From: Nocardia sputorum
GTDB lineage: Bacteria; Actinomycetota; Actinomycetes; Mycobacteriales; Mycobacteriaceae
NCBI RefSeq assembly: GCF_027924405.1
Contig: NZ_AP026978.1
Location: 2,170,001 to 2,234,000, forward strand
Length of the DNA stretch: 64,000 nucleotides
Direction of reading: 5' to 3'
Part shown: positions 38,300-48,148 of the stretch, one piece after another
Layout: each line of letters opens with the position of its first letter
Position numbering within the stretch: position 1 is the first letter of the stretch
Made by a program: the position numbers and the translations under genes
The notes under the pieces: generated by a model
What the model was told of the DNA's origin: nothing
Database searches by the model: none
What the model saw: the letters and a program-made list of their open reading frames with translations, nothing else

Positions 38300-39055
38300 T
38301 CAGTGCAGAGCGGACGCGGCCTCCTGATCGAGCAGCCACGTGGTGGAATCGATACCCGTCGCACCGGCCGCGGGCACCTCCACCGGCTCGGCGCCTCCGA
38401 TGGCCGCGGCGACCGCCTCGGCCTTGGCCGCACCGCCGACCACCAGCACGACGTGCCTGCTGCGGCGGATCGCGGGCAGGGTGAGCGTCACCCGCACCGG
38501 CGGCGGTTTCGGTGAATTCGTGACGGCGACGACGAGCTCGTGCTCTTCGCGCACCGCGTCGGTATGCGGGAACAGCGAATTCACGTGCCCTTCGCCGCCC
38601 ATGCCGAGCAGATGCAGATCGAACGCGCCGTGTTCGGTGAGGTGGGCGTGCACCGTCGCGGAGTACTCGGCGGCCGCCTCTATCGGGTCGGGATACTCGC
38701 CGTCGGAAACGGCCACCGGATGCACCCGCGCCGGGTCCACCGGCACGTGGTCGAACAACGCCCGCCTGGCTTGCAGGTCGTTGCGCTCCGGATCGTTGGC
38801 GGGCACGAAACGCTCGTCGCCCCAGAACACGTCGACCCGGGACCAGTCGATGTCGCCGGGCGACTTGCGTACCTGCTCGAGCAGGGCGATGCCGGTGCCG
38901 CCGCCGGTCACCACCACCGACGCGGAACCGCGCTCGGCCTGGGCCGCGACGACGATCGAGACGAAGCGGGCCGCCGCGGCGGCCACCAGCGACTCGGTGT
39001 CGAGGTGCACCTCGACGGTGTCACTGGGGAACGGCGAATCGGTGTGCTCACTCAT
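38300..39055 (-). CDS. pgl: 6-phosphogluconolactonase
   Basis: 251 residues (DevB/SOL family) hydrolysing 6-phosphogluconolactone in the oxidative pentose-phosphate pathway. Motifs VVTGGGTGIALLEQV, VDVFWGDERFVPANDPERN and LHLLGMGGEGHVNSLFPHT. Its ATG overlaps the opcA stop by eight bases. Last gene of the tkt-tal-zwf-opcA-pgl operon, same order as in M. tuberculosis. Confidence 0.94.
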   Translation of the reverse strand: MSEHTDSPFPSDTVEVHLDTESLVAAAAARFVSIVVAAQAERGSASVVVTGGGTGIALLEQVRKSPGDIDWSRVDVFWGDERFVPANDPERNDLQARRALFDHVPVDPARVHPVAVSDGEYPDPIEAAAEYSATVHAHLTEHGAFDLHLLGMGGEGHVNSLFPHTDAVREEHELVVAVTNSPKPPPVRVTLTLPAIRRSRHVVLVVGGAAKAEAVAAAIGGAEPVEVPAAGATGIDSTTWLLDQEAASALH

Positions 39056-39956
39056 AGATCACCTTCTCCAGTCCGGCCAGCGCCTCCGCGTAGGTCTCGT
39101 CGGCGTCCAGCCTGCGTAGGTCTTCGGCGAGGCAATCGCGAGTCGCTCTGCGCGCCAGGGCGATTCGCTGCACCGGTTCTCCGGTGCGGGTCAACGTCGC
39201 GGTGCGGCCGGTCTGCGGGCGTTCGATCGCGATGGAGACGGTGGGGCGGTGCAGTTCCACCCGCAGCGGGCCGGTGCGCCTGCGCACCGGGCAGTCCAGC
39301 CGGGCGGCCAGCCAACCGGCCAGCATGTCCAGGGCGGGCTCGTCGCGCAGCCCGGACACCGTCACCGAATCCACCGACTCGAACGGCGGCTCGTCCATGG
39401 CCGCCGCCAGCAGGGCGCGCCAGTACGTGATCCGGCTCCAAGCCAAATCGGTGTCGCCGCTGGCGTAGGACTGCAGCCGCTTCTTGATCGCCGCCTGCGG
39501 ATCGGGCGCGAACGTGGCGTCGGTGATGCGGCGGCCGGCCAGGCGGCCCACCGAATCCTTGGACGGGAACTCCGGCGCCCCGCGCGGCCACCAGGCGACC
39601 ACCGGCGTGTCCGGCAGCAGGAACGGGGTGACGACGCTGCTCTCGTGATTGACCAGCGCGCCTTGCAGGCGCAGCACGATGACCTCGGCCGCGCCCGCGT
39701 CGCCGCCCACCCGGATCTGCGCGTCCAGCCGGGTGGCGGCCTCCCGATCACCGCGCGCGAGCACCACCACCCGGCAGGGATGCTCGCGGCTGGCCTCGTT
39801 CGCCGCCTCGATCGCGTGCTCGGCCTCGGAGCTGTCGAGCGTGCACACCACCAGCGTGAGCACGCGGCCCACGGTGATCACGCCGTTGTTCTCGCGCAGC
39901 TGCACGATGCGTTTGGTGACCTCGCCGGTGTCGGTCCCGGGCATGTCCACGATCAC
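39048..39956 (-). CDS. opcA: Glucose-6-phosphate dehydrogenase assembly protein OpcA
   Basis: 302 residues. OpcA activates and stabilises the G6PDH tetramer. Recognised by GRVLTLVVCTLDS, CRVVVLARGDREAATRLDAQ, VTPFLLPDTPVVAWWPRGAP and LAWSRITYWRALLAAAMDEP. GTG at 39,956 (VIVDMPGTDTGE) forms GTGA with the zwf stop and matches homologue N-termini better than the ATG at 39,968. Confidence 0.93.
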   Translation of the reverse strand: MIVDMPGTDTGEVTKRIVQLRENNGVITVGRVLTLVVCTLDSSEAEHAIEAANEASREHPCRVVVLARGDREAATRLDAQIRVGGDAGAAEVIVLRLQGALVNHESSVVTPFLLPDTPVVAWWPRGAPEFPSKDSVGRLAGRRITDATFAPDPQAAIKKRLQSYASGDTDLAWSRITYWRALLAAAMDEPPFESVDSVTVSGLRDEPALDMLAGWLAARLDCPVRRRTGPLRVELHRPTVSIAIERPQTGRTATLTRTGEPVQRIALARRATRDCLAEDLRRLDADETYAEALAGLEKVIYE

Positions 39957-41527
39957 GGGCGCCGCCATTCCCGCCCGGTGCGGGCGATCATCTCGTCGGC
40001 CGAGGCCGGACCCCAGGTACCCGCCTCATACGGCTCCGGCCTGCCTTCGGCGGCCCAGTGCTCGAGCACCGGATCGAGAATGCGCCAGGACAATTCGACC
40101 TCCGCGTTCACCGGGAACAGCGACGGAACCCCGAGCAGCACGTCGAGGATCAGGCGTTCGTAGGCCTCGGGAGAGGACTCGGTGAACGCCTCGCCGTAGC
40201 TGAAGTCCATGTTGACGTCGCGCACCTCCATACCGGAGCCGGGCACCTTCGAGCCGAACCGGGTGGTGATGCCCTCGTCCGGCTGCACCCGGATGACCAG
40301 CGCGTTCTGCCCGAGTTCCTCGGTCATGGTCTGGTCGAACGGCAGATGCGGGGCCCGCTTGAAGATCACCGCGATCTCGGTGACCCTGCGGCCGAGCCGT
40401 TTTCCGGTGCGCAGGAAGAACGGGACGCCCGCCCAGCGGCGGGTGTCGATCTCCAGCCGGATCGCGGCATAGGTCTCGGTGGTCGACTCCGGGTCGAAGC
40501 CTTCCTCCTGCGCCAGGCCGACCACGTGTTCGCTGCCTTGCCAGCCCTCGGTGTACTGTCCGCGCGCGGTGGTCTCGTCCAGTGGTTCGACGAGCTTGGT
40601 CGCGGAGAGCACCTTGATCTTCTCGGTCTGCAACTGCTTGGGCTCGAAGCTGATCGGCTCCTCCATGGCGGTGAGCGCCAGCAGTTGCAGCAGGTGGTTC
40701 TGGATCACGTCGCGCGCGGCGCCGATGCCGTCGTAGTACCCCGCGCGACCGCCGAGCCCGATGTCCTCGGCCATGGTGATCTGCACGTGGTCGACGAAAT
40801 TGGCGTTCCAGATCGGCTCGTAGAGCTGATTGGCGAAGCGCATCGCGAGGATGTTCTGCACCGTCTCTTTGCCCAGGTAATGGTCGATGCGGAACACCCG
40901 TTCCTCGGGGAATACCCCGTTGACCAGCGCGTTGAGCTCCTGCGCGCTTTTCAGGTCGTGCCCGAACGGCTTCTCGATCACGACCCGCCGCCAGGGTTTG
41001 CGCGCCGCGTCCGGCCCGGTCGTCTGCGCCAAGCCGTGCGCGCAGAGCTGATCGAGCACGACCGGGAACATGTTCGGCGGGATCGACAGGTAGAACGCGT
41101 GGTTGCCGCCGGTGCCGCGCTCTTTGTCGAGCGTGGTGAGGGTGTCGGCGAGCCGGTCGAACGCCGCGTTGTCGTCGAAGCTGCCCTGGACGAACCGGAT
41201 GCCTTCGGAGAGCTGGTCCCAGACCTCCTGGCGGAAGGGGGTACGCGCGTGCGCCTTCACCGCCTCCAGCACCACTCGGGCGAAGTCCTCGTCGGCGTAG
41301 TCGCGGCGCGCGAAGCCGACCAAGCCGAATGCCGGGGGCAGCAGCCCCCGGTTCGCCAAGTCGTAGATGGCCGGCATCAGCTTCTTGCGGGACAGGTCAC
41401 CCGTGACGCCGAAGATGACCATGCTGCACGGTCCGGCGATGCGCGGAAGACGTTTGTCCCGCTTCTCACGCAGCGGGTTGTGCCATTCGACCGCGTCCGG
41501 CCGATCCGCGGGCGCTGCTTCGGCCAT
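39953..41527 (-). CDS. zwf: Glucose-6-phosphate 1-dehydrogenase
   Basis: 524 residues; first step of the oxidative pentose-phosphate pathway, source of NADPH. Rossmann motif VIFGVTGDLSRKKLMPAIYD, substrate site RIDHYLGKETVQN, EKPFGHDL and FFLRTGKRLGRRVTEIAVIF. Four bases separate it from tal upstream; its end overlaps opcA. Confidence 0.95.
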   Translation of the reverse strand: MAEAAPADRPDAVEWHNPLREKRDKRLPRIAGPCSMVIFGVTGDLSRKKLMPAIYDLANRGLLPPAFGLVGFARRDYADEDFARVVLEAVKAHARTPFRQEVWDQLSEGIRFVQGSFDDNAAFDRLADTLTTLDKERGTGGNHAFYLSIPPNMFPVVLDQLCAHGLAQTTGPDAARKPWRRVVIEKPFGHDLKSAQELNALVNGVFPEERVFRIDHYLGKETVQNILAMRFANQLYEPIWNANFVDHVQITMAEDIGLGGRAGYYDGIGAARDVIQNHLLQLLALTAMEEPISFEPKQLQTEKIKVLSATKLVEPLDETTARGQYTEGWQGSEHVVGLAQEEGFDPESTTETYAAIRLEIDTRRWAGVPFFLRTGKRLGRRVTEIAVIFKRAPHLPFDQTMTEELGQNALVIRVQPDEGITTRFGSKVPGSGMEVRDVNMDFSYGEAFTESSPEAYERLILDVLLGVPSLFPVNAEVELSWRILDPVLEHWAAEGRPEPYEAGTWGPASADEMIARTGREWRRP

Positions 41528-41530
41528 CGG

Positions 41531-42667
41531 TCAGCCGTTCCCGGTCGACGCCGACTTCAGCTCGTCGGCGGTGGCGGAAAGCAACTCCTCCCAGGATTTC
41601 TCGAACTTGTCCACGCCCTCGCGCTCGAGCACCGCGAACACGTCGTCGAGGTCGATGCCGACCGCGGCGAGTCGATCGAAGACCTCCTTGGCCTCCTCCG
41701 CCTTGCCGGAGACCGTGTCGCCGCCGATCACGCCGTGGTCGGCGACCGCCTGGAGCGTCTTCTCCGGAAGCGTGTTCACCGTGTTGGAGGCGACCAACTC
41801 GGTGACGTACATCGTGTCGGGGTACTCCGGGTTCTTCACCCCGGTGGAGGCCCACAGCGGGCGTTGCCGATTCGCGCCCGACGCGGCCAGGTTCAGGAAC
41901 GTCGAGGTGTGCTTGCCGCCGTCGAACACGTCCTGGTACTCGGCGTAGGCCAGGCGGGCGTTGGCGATGCCGGCCTTGCCGCGCAGCGCGAGCGCTTCCT
42001 CGGTGCCCAGCGCCTCCAGCCGCTTGTCGATCTCGGTGTCCACACGGGAGACGAAGAACGAGGCGACGGAATGGATCTTGGCCGGGTCGTGGCCGCCGAC
42101 CTTGGCCTTCTTCACACCTTCCAGATACGCGCCCATCACCGCGCGGTAGCGCTGGACCGAGAAGATCAGCGTGACGTTGACGCTGATGCCCTCCGCGATC
42201 ACCGCGGTGATGGCGGGCAGGCCCTCCTCGGTGGCGGGGATCTTGATGAACAGGTTGGGCCGGTCGACGATCTTCCACAGTTCCACCGCCTGCGCGACGG
42301 TGCGGTCGGTGTCGAACGCCAGGCGCGGGTCGACCTCGATGGAAACCCGGCCGTCCACGCCGCCGGTCGCCTCGAAGACCGGAGCGAACACGTCGCAGGC
42401 CGCGCGGACGTCGTCGGTGGTGATGGTGCGGATCGCGGCGTCGGCGTCCGCGCCTTGCGCGGCAAGCTCTTTCAGCTGGCCGTCGTAGGCGTGGCCTTGA
42501 CTGAGCGCACCCTGGAAGATCGTCGGGTTGGTGGTGACCCCGACGACGGACCGGGTCTCGATCAGCTCGAGCAGGTTGCCGGAGCTGATCCGGTCCCTGG
42601 ACAGATCGTCGAGCCATACGGACACTCCCGCCGCCGAGAGGGCGGCGAGATTCTCGTTCTGAGCCAT
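41531..42667 (-). CDS. tal: Transaldolase
   Basis: 378 residues, the longer actinobacterial class. Schiff-base Lys in [16 protein letters not shown]; also [29 protein letters not shown] and [20 protein letters not shown]. Moves a dihydroxyacetone unit between sugar phosphates. Six bases downstream of tkt. Confidence 0.95.
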   Translation of the reverse strand: MAQNENLAALSAAGVSVWLDDLSRDRISSGNLLELIETRSVVGVTTNPTIFQGALSQGHAYDGQLKELAAQGADADAAIRTITTDDVRAACDVFAPVFEATGGVDGRVSIEVDPRLAFDTDRTVAQAVELWKIVDRPNLFIKIPATEEGLPAITAVIAEGISVNVTLIFSVQRYRAVMGAYLEGVKKAKVGGHDPAKIHSVASFFVSRVDTEIDKRLEALGTEEALALRGKAGIANARLAYAEYQDVFDGGKHTSTFLNLAASGANRQRPLWASTGVKNPEYPDTMYVTELVASNTVNTLPEKTLQAVADHGVIGGDTVSGKAEEAKEVFDRLAAVGIDLDDVFAVLEREGVDKFEKSWEELLSATADELKSASTGNG

Positions 42668-42673
42668 GAGCGC

Positions 42674-44815
42674 TTATCCCTTCACGTTCTCGAGCGTGCG
42701 CTGCGCGGCGGCAACGACGGCTTCCGGAGTGAAGCCGAATTCGCGGAACAGGGTCTTGTAGTCGGCGGAGGCGCCGAAGTGCTCGATCGACACGATCTCG
42801 CCCGCGTCACCGGCGAACCGGTGCCACGGCATCGCGATACCGGCTTCGACGACGACACGCGCGGCGACCGCGGGCGGAAGCACCTCGTCCCGGTAAGCCT
42901 TGTCCTGCGCGTCGAACCACTCCACGCACGGCATCGACACCACGCGGGTGGCGATGCCCTGCTCCTCCAGCGTAGTGCGGGCGGCGACGGCGAGCTGCAG
43001 CTCCGAACCGGTGGCGATCAGGATCACTTGCGGTGTGCCGGTGGACGCCTCGGCCAGCACGTAGCCGCCCTTCGACACGCCCTCGTAGCTGGTGCCCTTC
43101 AGGATCGGCAGATCCTGGCGGGTCAGCGCGAGCCCGGACGGGCCGTCCTGGTGCGGCAGTTCCGACACCGAGAAGTGCGACCGGTGCTCGCTGCTGTCGC
43201 GTTCCAGGATGGTGCGCCAGGCGTAGGTGGTCTCGTTGGCGTCGCCCGGACGGACCACGTTCAGGCCCGGGATCGCGCGCAGCGCGGCGAGGTGCTCGAT
43301 CGGCTGGTGCGTCGGGCCGTCCTCACCGAGGCCGATGGAGTCGTGGGTCCAGACGTAGATCGCGGGCACCCGCATCAGCGCGGCCAGACGGACGGCGGGA
43401 CGCATGTAGTCGCTGAAGACCAGGAAGGTGCCGCCGTAGGGCCGGGTCGGGCCGTGCAGCGCGATGCCGTTGAGGATCGCGCCCATCGCGTGCTCGCGGA
43501 CGCCGAAGTGCAGCGTCCGGCCGTACGGGTCGGCCTTCCACATGCCGGTGGAGATCGACTCCGGCCCGAAGCTGGGCTGGTCGGGCATGGTGGTGTTGTT
43601 GGACTCGGCGAGGTCGGCCGAACCGCCCCACAGCTCCGGCAGCACCGGCGCCAGTGCGGCGAGCACCTTGCCGGACGCCTTGCGGGTGGCCATACCCTTC
43701 GGGTCCGGTTCGTGGACAGGCAGATTCGCGACCCAGTTGTCCGGCAGCCGCCGCTCGATCAGGCGGTCGAACAGCGCCTTGTTCTCGGGGTTGGCCGCGG
43801 CCCACGCGTCGAAGGACTTCTGCCACTGCGCGTGCGCCTCGCGTCCGCGCTCGATGACCTTGCGGGTGTGCTCGATGACGGCCGGGTCCACGTCGAAGCT
43901 CTTGTCCGGATCGAAGCCGAGGACCTTCTTGGTGGCGGCCACCTCGTCGGCACCCAGCGCCGCGCCGTGGGCGGTACCGGTGTTCATCTTGCTGGGCGCC
44001 GGGTAGCCGATGATGGTGCGCAGCACGATGATCGAGGGCTTGCCGGTCTCGGCTTTGGCGGCTTCCAGCGCGGCCTCGATGGCGACGACGTCCTCGCCGC
44101 CCTCGACCACCTGCACGTGCCAGCCGTAGGCCTCGTACCGCTTCGCGACGTCCTCGGTGAAGGCGATGGTGGTGTCGTCCTCGATGGAGATCTTGTTGTC
44201 GTCGTAGATCAGCACGAGGTTGCCCAGTTGCTGGGTGCCCGCGAGCGACGACGCCTCGGAGGTGACGCCTTCCTCCAGGTCGCCGTCGGAGGCGACGACG
44301 TAGATGAAGTGGTCGAACGGGCTGGTGCCGGGCGCGGCGTCCGGGTCGAACAGACCGCGCTCGCGCCGCGCGGCCATCGCCATGCCGACCGCCGAGGCCA
44401 GACCCTGGCCGAGCGGGCCGGTGGTGATCTCCACGCCGTCGGTGTGCCGGAATTCCGGGTGGCCCGGGGTGAGCGAGCCCCACTTGCGCAGGTTCTTCAG
44501 GTCGTCCAGTTCCAGACCGTAGCCCGCCAGGTAGAGCTGGATGTACTGGGTGAGGCTGGAGTGCCCGCAGGACAGCACGAACCGGTCCCGGCCGACCCAG
44601 CTGGGATCGCTCGGGTCGATGCGCATGGTGCGCTGGTAGAGCGTGTACGCCAGCGGCGCCAGGCTCATCGCGGTGCCGGGATGGCCGTTTCCGGCGTTCT
44701 GCACCGCCTCGGCGGCCAGGACCCGGATGGTGTCGACAGCCTTGGTGTCCAGATCCGTCCAGTCGTCCGGGTGGTTCGGCTGAGTGAGGGCGCGGATGTC
44801 GTCTGTGATCGACAC
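42674..44815 (-). CDS. tkt: Transketolase
   Basis: 713 residues, thiamine-diphosphate dependent. Conserved GNGHPGTAMSLAPLAYTLYQ, thiamine-diphosphate motif VASDGDLEEGVTSEASSLAG, and the pyrimidine-domain Glu in FGVREHAMGAILNGIALHG. GTG start at 44,815 after AGGAG. First gene of the five-gene operon, divergent from ctaB. Confidence 0.96.
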   Translation of the reverse strand: MSITDDIRALTQPNHPDDWTDLDTKAVDTIRVLAAEAVQNAGNGHPGTAMSLAPLAYTLYQRTMRIDPSDPSWVGRDRFVLSCGHSSLTQYIQLYLAGYGLELDDLKNLRKWGSLTPGHPEFRHTDGVEITTGPLGQGLASAVGMAMAARRERGLFDPDAAPGTSPFDHFIYVVASDGDLEEGVTSEASSLAGTQQLGNLVLIYDDNKISIEDDTTIAFTEDVAKRYEAYGWHVQVVEGGEDVVAIEAALEAAKAETGKPSIIVLRTIIGYPAPSKMNTGTAHGAALGADEVAATKKVLGFDPDKSFDVDPAVIEHTRKVIERGREAHAQWQKSFDAWAAANPENKALFDRLIERRLPDNWVANLPVHEPDPKGMATRKASGKVLAALAPVLPELWGGSADLAESNNTTMPDQPSFGPESISTGMWKADPYGRTLHFGVREHAMGAILNGIALHGPTRPYGGTFLVFSDYMRPAVRLAALMRVPAIYVWTHDSIGLGEDGPTHQPIEHLAALRAIPGLNVVRPGDANETTYAWRTILERDSSEHRSHFSVSELPHQDGPSGLALTRQDLPILKGTSYEGVSKGGYVLAEASTGTPQVILIATGSELQLAVAARTTLEEQGIATRVVSMPCVEWFDAQDKAYRDEVLPPAVAARVVVEAGIAMPWHRFAGDAGEIVSIEHFGASADYKTLFREFGFTPEAVVAAAQRTLENVKG

Positions 44816-44896
44816 GACCGAGGTTCTCCTGACATTGGTTTCGTCGACGGCGGGTGGGTTTCTGACGGCGATGATCGCGCGGCAGCTACGGCGTGC

Positions 44897-44935
44897 TCAC
44901 CGGGTATACCCAACTACCCTAGATGTGCCCGGTGA
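44897..44935. repeat. Inverted repeat and GGGTATACCC palindrome upstream of tkt
   Basis: Eight-base arms TCACCGGG and CCCGGTGA with a perfect 10-bp palindrome inside; 80-120 bp upstream of the tkt start. Possible operator for pentose-phosphate control. Confidence 0.4.
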
Positions 44936-45282
44936 CCGGCACACCATTAACCCTGTCTTGGTTTCGCGAGGCCCGTTGCGCTGCGTGTTCGCAGGTGGGG
45001 TTTCGCGAGCGGCGACGGCGTCGGCGGGGCGTTGGCGGCCTTGCACGATGGCCGCGCGAGCGGGTGGAACCGGTCTCTCCCGCGCCTGCCCCGGGTCCAG
45101 GCCGAACCGCGAACGCCCTCGTGGAAAGCGCTTTCGGTGTGGAGGGGCAGTGCCGAGCAAGCGACTGCTTTGTGGCGTCCACCAGTGCGGTAGCGAAGTT
45201 GCTGGAAAACGTCACCCCAAGGCGCGGCGGATTCGCCCGGCCCCATCCGGTCCGACGAAATTTCCAGCCGGGCGGCGCGCCT

Positions 45283-45336
45283 GAGTGGCACACGACGGAA
45301 CGGCCCCGCGCGATTCGCCTCCGTCATGTGCCACTC
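45283..45336. repeat. 17-bp inverted repeat in the tkt-ctaB gap
   Basis: GAGTGGCACACGACGGA (45,283-45,299) against TCCGTCATGTGCCACTC (45,320-45,336), 16 of 17 pairing, 20-base loop. No U-run. Confidence 0.6.
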
Positions 45337-45666
45337 GTGAGTTCTGATGCGAGTCGCGGACGGTACGCGGATCGGGCCGAGCATCCCGGCCGGTGGCGGC
45401 GTGGGCGAGTGAACGTCCCTGGCGAAGCCGTCGCGGCGGCGCGGAACGAGCCGTCGGGCCCGTCACATTCCGGCGCTGTAGCGCGGGGGCGACGGGAGGG
45501 GCGGGGGCGGCGGGGGTCTACCATCCTTTGTAGTAGTAGTCGCGCCGCACCGGTCGGAAAGAGGCGCCGGGGCGGACCGAAGTCCGGCGCGGGCACATCG
45601 GTACCACCGGGACGAGCGCACTGCTGGTCCATGCCGGATGCGATGCACAGCGTGCGAGGAGAGACA

Positions 45667-46656
45667 GTGCGGATTGGGCAACAGCCGGGTGGCGATGGTG
45701 CGCACGGCTCCTCCGCGACGGCGCTGGCCGACCGGTTCACGGGTCCCGGCCTACCGTCCCGGCTGATGCGACGGATCCTGGCCTACGTCGCGCTGACCAA
45801 GCCCAGGGTCATCGAGCTGCTGCTGGTCGCCACGATCCCGACCATGCTGCTCGCCGACCGCGGCACCATCGACATCCGCCTGATCCTGGCGACGCTGTTC
45901 GGCGGTTGGATGGGCGCGGCGAGCGCGAACACGCTCAACTGCGTCGCCGACGCCGACATCGACAAGGTCATGAAGCGCACCGCCAAGCGGCCGCTGGCCC
46001 GGGAGGCGGTGCCGACCCGCAACGCCTTCGTGTTCGGCGTCGCGCTCGGCGCGGGCTCCTTCGCCTGGTTGTGGTGGCAGGCGAATCTGCTCAGCGGCCT
46101 GCTGGTCGTCGCGACCATCCTGTTCTACGTCTTCGTCTACACCCTCGGTCTCAAGCGCCGCACCTCGCAGAACGTGGTGTGGGGCGGCGCGGCGGGCTGC
46201 ATGCCCGCGCTGGTGGGCTGGTCGGCGGTGACCGGCGGCATCGGCTGGCCCGCCGTCGCGCTGTTCGGCGTCATCTTCTTCTGGACGCCGCCGCACACCT
46301 GGGCGCTGGCCATGCGCTACAAGGAGGACTACCGCGCGGCGGGCGTGCCGATGCTGCCGGTGGTCGCCACCGAGCGGGCCGTCACCAAGCAGATCGTCGT
46401 CTACACCTGGCTGACCGTGCTCACCACACTCGCACTGGTGCCCGCCACCGGCGTGATCTACGCGGCCGTGGCGCTGGTGGCCGGAGCGTGGTTCCTGCTC
46501 ATGGCGCACCAGCTGTACGCGGGCGTGCGGCGCGGCGAATCGGTGAAGCCGCTGCGGCTGTTCCTGCAGTCGAACAACTACCTGGCCGTGGTGTTCTGCG
46601 GTCTCGCGGTGGACTCGGTGCTCGGCTGGGACACCATCGGCAGCTTCTTCAGCTGA
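45667..46656 (+). CDS. ctaB: Protoheme IX farnesyltransferase (heme O synthase)
   Basis: 329 residues, UbiA-type prenyltransferase with about nine membrane helices. Asp-rich motif [20 protein letters not shown], second motif [20 protein letters not shown] and [19 protein letters not shown]. Adds a farnesyl group to heme B for the aa3 oxidase; ctaA (59,170) completes heme A. GAGGAG six bases before the GTG at 45,667 decides the start. Its end overlaps the convergent monooxygenase by eight bases. Confidence 0.93.
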   Translation: MRIGQQPGGDGAHGSSATALADRFTGPGLPSRLMRRILAYVALTKPRVIELLLVATIPTMLLADRGTIDIRLILATLFGGWMGAASANTLNCVADADIDKVMKRTAKRPLAREAVPTRNAFVFGVALGAGSFAWLWWQANLLSGLLVVATILFYVFVYTLGLKRRTSQNVVWGGAAGCMPALVGWSAVTGGIGWPAVALFGVIFFWTPPHTWALAMRYKEDYRAAGVPMLPVVATERAVTKQIVVYTWLTVLTTLALVPATGVIYAAVALVAGAWFLLMAHQLYAGVRRGESVKPLRLFLQSNNYLAVVFCGLAVDSVLGWDTIGSFFS

Positions 46657-48064
46657 GCGCGCCGATGTAGCCGTCCGGGCGGACGAGCACCCGGGTGCCC
46701 TCGCTCGCGGCGTAGGCCGCGTGGGCATGCCCGTCGACGTCCACCACATGCGGCCCCGTTACTTGTGCCCCTGGCCGTACCACCGCATACGCGTGCGGCA
46801 CCGCCTCGGTCGGCGTACCGAAGCTCAGCACCGTCGCGTGCGGCCCGCGGAACAGGTCGAACAGCCGGACGGCCCGTCCTCGCTCGTCTTTCACCGGCGC
46901 GTCGGGCGCGCGGTCGCCGACGGCCAGTTGCTCGCGCGCGGCCGGGTCGCGGTAGCTGATGTCCAGCTGCTGGGTCTCCGGTCCGCGTTCCATCGCGTCG
47001 TCCGCACCGTCGACCAGTTTGTCCAGTAGTGCGGAGCTGAGACCCAGCACCTCGGCGGCCACGGTCCTGCGCTCGGCTTCGTAGCTGTCCAGGAGCGTGT
47101 CGTCACCGGAAAGCGCGGCGGCCAGCTTCCAGCCGAGGTTGTAGGCGTCCTGGATGCCTGTGTTCATGCCTTGGCCGCCGGTGGGCGGGTGCGCGTGGGC
47201 GGCGTCCCCGGCGAGGAAGACCCGGCCGTCGCGGAAACGCCGCGCGAGGCGGATGTTCGGCCGCCACACGGTCACCCAGGTCAAGTCGGTGAGGGTGACG
47301 TCGTCGCGTCCGCAGTAGCGGTCCACGTACTCCTGCAGCAGCTCGAGGCTCGGCTCGGCGTCGCCGTTCAACGGGGCGGCGAACTGGAACTGACGCCCAC
47401 CGGGCAGCGGAGACAGCGCGATGCCCTGCATGGGCTCGTCGGCGGCGGCGAACCAGTAACCGAACTCGTGATCCAGCGCGTCGGCGCGCACGTCGCCGAG
47501 CAGCATGCGCAGCGATTCGTCGGTGCTGCCTTCGAACGGGATGCCGAGTGTCTTGCGCACGGTGCTCTTGCCGCCGTCCGCGCCGACCAGGTAGGCGGCG
47601 CGCACGATCTCCCGCGTGCCGTCGCGTTCGAGCGTCGCGGTGACGCCGTCGCCGTCCTGTGTGAAGCCGGTCAGCGCGGTGCCGAGTTCCACGTGTACGC
47701 CGAACTCGGCGAGCCGGTCGCGCAGGATGGCCTCGGTGCGCGACTGGCCGAGCACCCACAGGTTCGGGTAGGGGACGGCGGGGGTGGGCTCGACCGGCTC
47801 GCTCATTCGGCGTTCGGCCACGAACTGTCCGTCCAGGTGCACCCGCATCACCGGTGTCGGCATGCCTGCCGCCAGCATCGCGTTCAATACGCCCAGGTCA
47901 TCGAACACTTCCAGAGTGCGCGGCTGGATGCCGTCGCCCCGGGAGCCCGCGAAGAAGGTGGCCGCCTTGTCGACGATCCGGACCGGGATGTCCCGGCGCG
48001 CGAGATCGAGGGCGAGGGTGAGACCGGTTGGTCCGGCGCCCGCGACGAGAACCAGCTGCGACAT
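46649..48064 (-). CDS. FAD-dependent aromatic-ring monooxygenase
   Basis: 471 residues of the class A flavoprotein hydroxylases (PheA/TetX-like, FAD_binding_3). FAD motif [22 protein letters not shown] motif [16 protein letters not shown] and GD motif [20 protein letters not shown]. The thioredoxin-like C-terminal domain (about 385-471) is typical of the phenol-hydroxylase branch. CAGGAG nine bases before ATG 48,064. Divergent from a TetR gene with a tandem operator between them, so induction by the substrate is likely. Confidence 0.88.
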   Translation of the reverse strand: MSQLVLVAGAGPTGLTLALDLARRDIPVRIVDKAATFFAGSRGDGIQPRTLEVFDDLGVLNAMLAAGMPTPVMRVHLDGQFVAERRMSEPVEPTPAVPYPNLWVLGQSRTEAILRDRLAEFGVHVELGTALTGFTQDGDGVTATLERDGTREIVRAAYLVGADGGKSTVRKTLGIPFEGSTDESLRMLLGDVRADALDHEFGYWFAAADEPMQGIALSPLPGGRQFQFAAPLNGDAEPSLELLQEYVDRYCGRDDVTLTDLTWVTVWRPNIRLARRFRDGRVFLAGDAAHAHPPTGGQGMNTGIQDAYNLGWKLAAALSGDDTLLDSYEAERRTVAAEVLGLSSALLDKLVDGADDAMERGPETQQLDISYRDPAAREQLAVGDRAPDAPVKDERGRAVRLFDLFRGPHATVLSFGTPTEAVPHAYAVVRPGAQVTGPHVVDVDGHAHAAYAASEGTRVLVRPDGYIGALS

Positions 48065-48077
48065 GTCGTACTCCTGA

Positions 48078-48106
48078 TGAATCATTATTCAGTGAATGTC
48101 GATTCA
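48078..48106. promoter_or_regulatory. Tandem TetR-type operator TGAAT-N4-ATTCA x2
   Basis: TGAATCATTATTCA at 48,078-48,091 and TGAATGTCGATTCA at 48,093-48,106: two 14-bp palindromes with identical half-sites TGAAT/ATTCA, centres 15 bp apart. They sit between the divergent monooxygenase (start 48,064) and TetR (start 48,149). Confidence 0.75.
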
Positions 48107-48148
48107 GTGTTGCGCTTGGTACGTTGCGTTGTCAAGGAGGTGAGGTGG

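Larger units (their letters stand above)
44816..45666. other. Long divergent intergenic region between tkt and ctaB
   Basis: About 850 bp. The tkt side has an inverted repeat TCACCGGG/CCCGGTGA (44,897-44,904 and 44,928-44,935) enclosing the palindrome GGGTATACCC (44,902-44,911), and a minus-strand -10-like TAGGGT (44,921-44,916). The middle has the inverted repeat at 45,283-45,336. Open frames here lack recognisable motifs; the ctaB frame is open far upstream but its ribosome site places the start at 45,667. Confidence 0.5.

Noticed and set aside
40058..44935. Very long plus-strand open frame (1,625 codons) across the pentose-phosphate operon
   Set aside because: Antisense shadow of zwf, tal and tkt in high-GC DNA; no domain, strongly skewed His/Arg/Asp composition.
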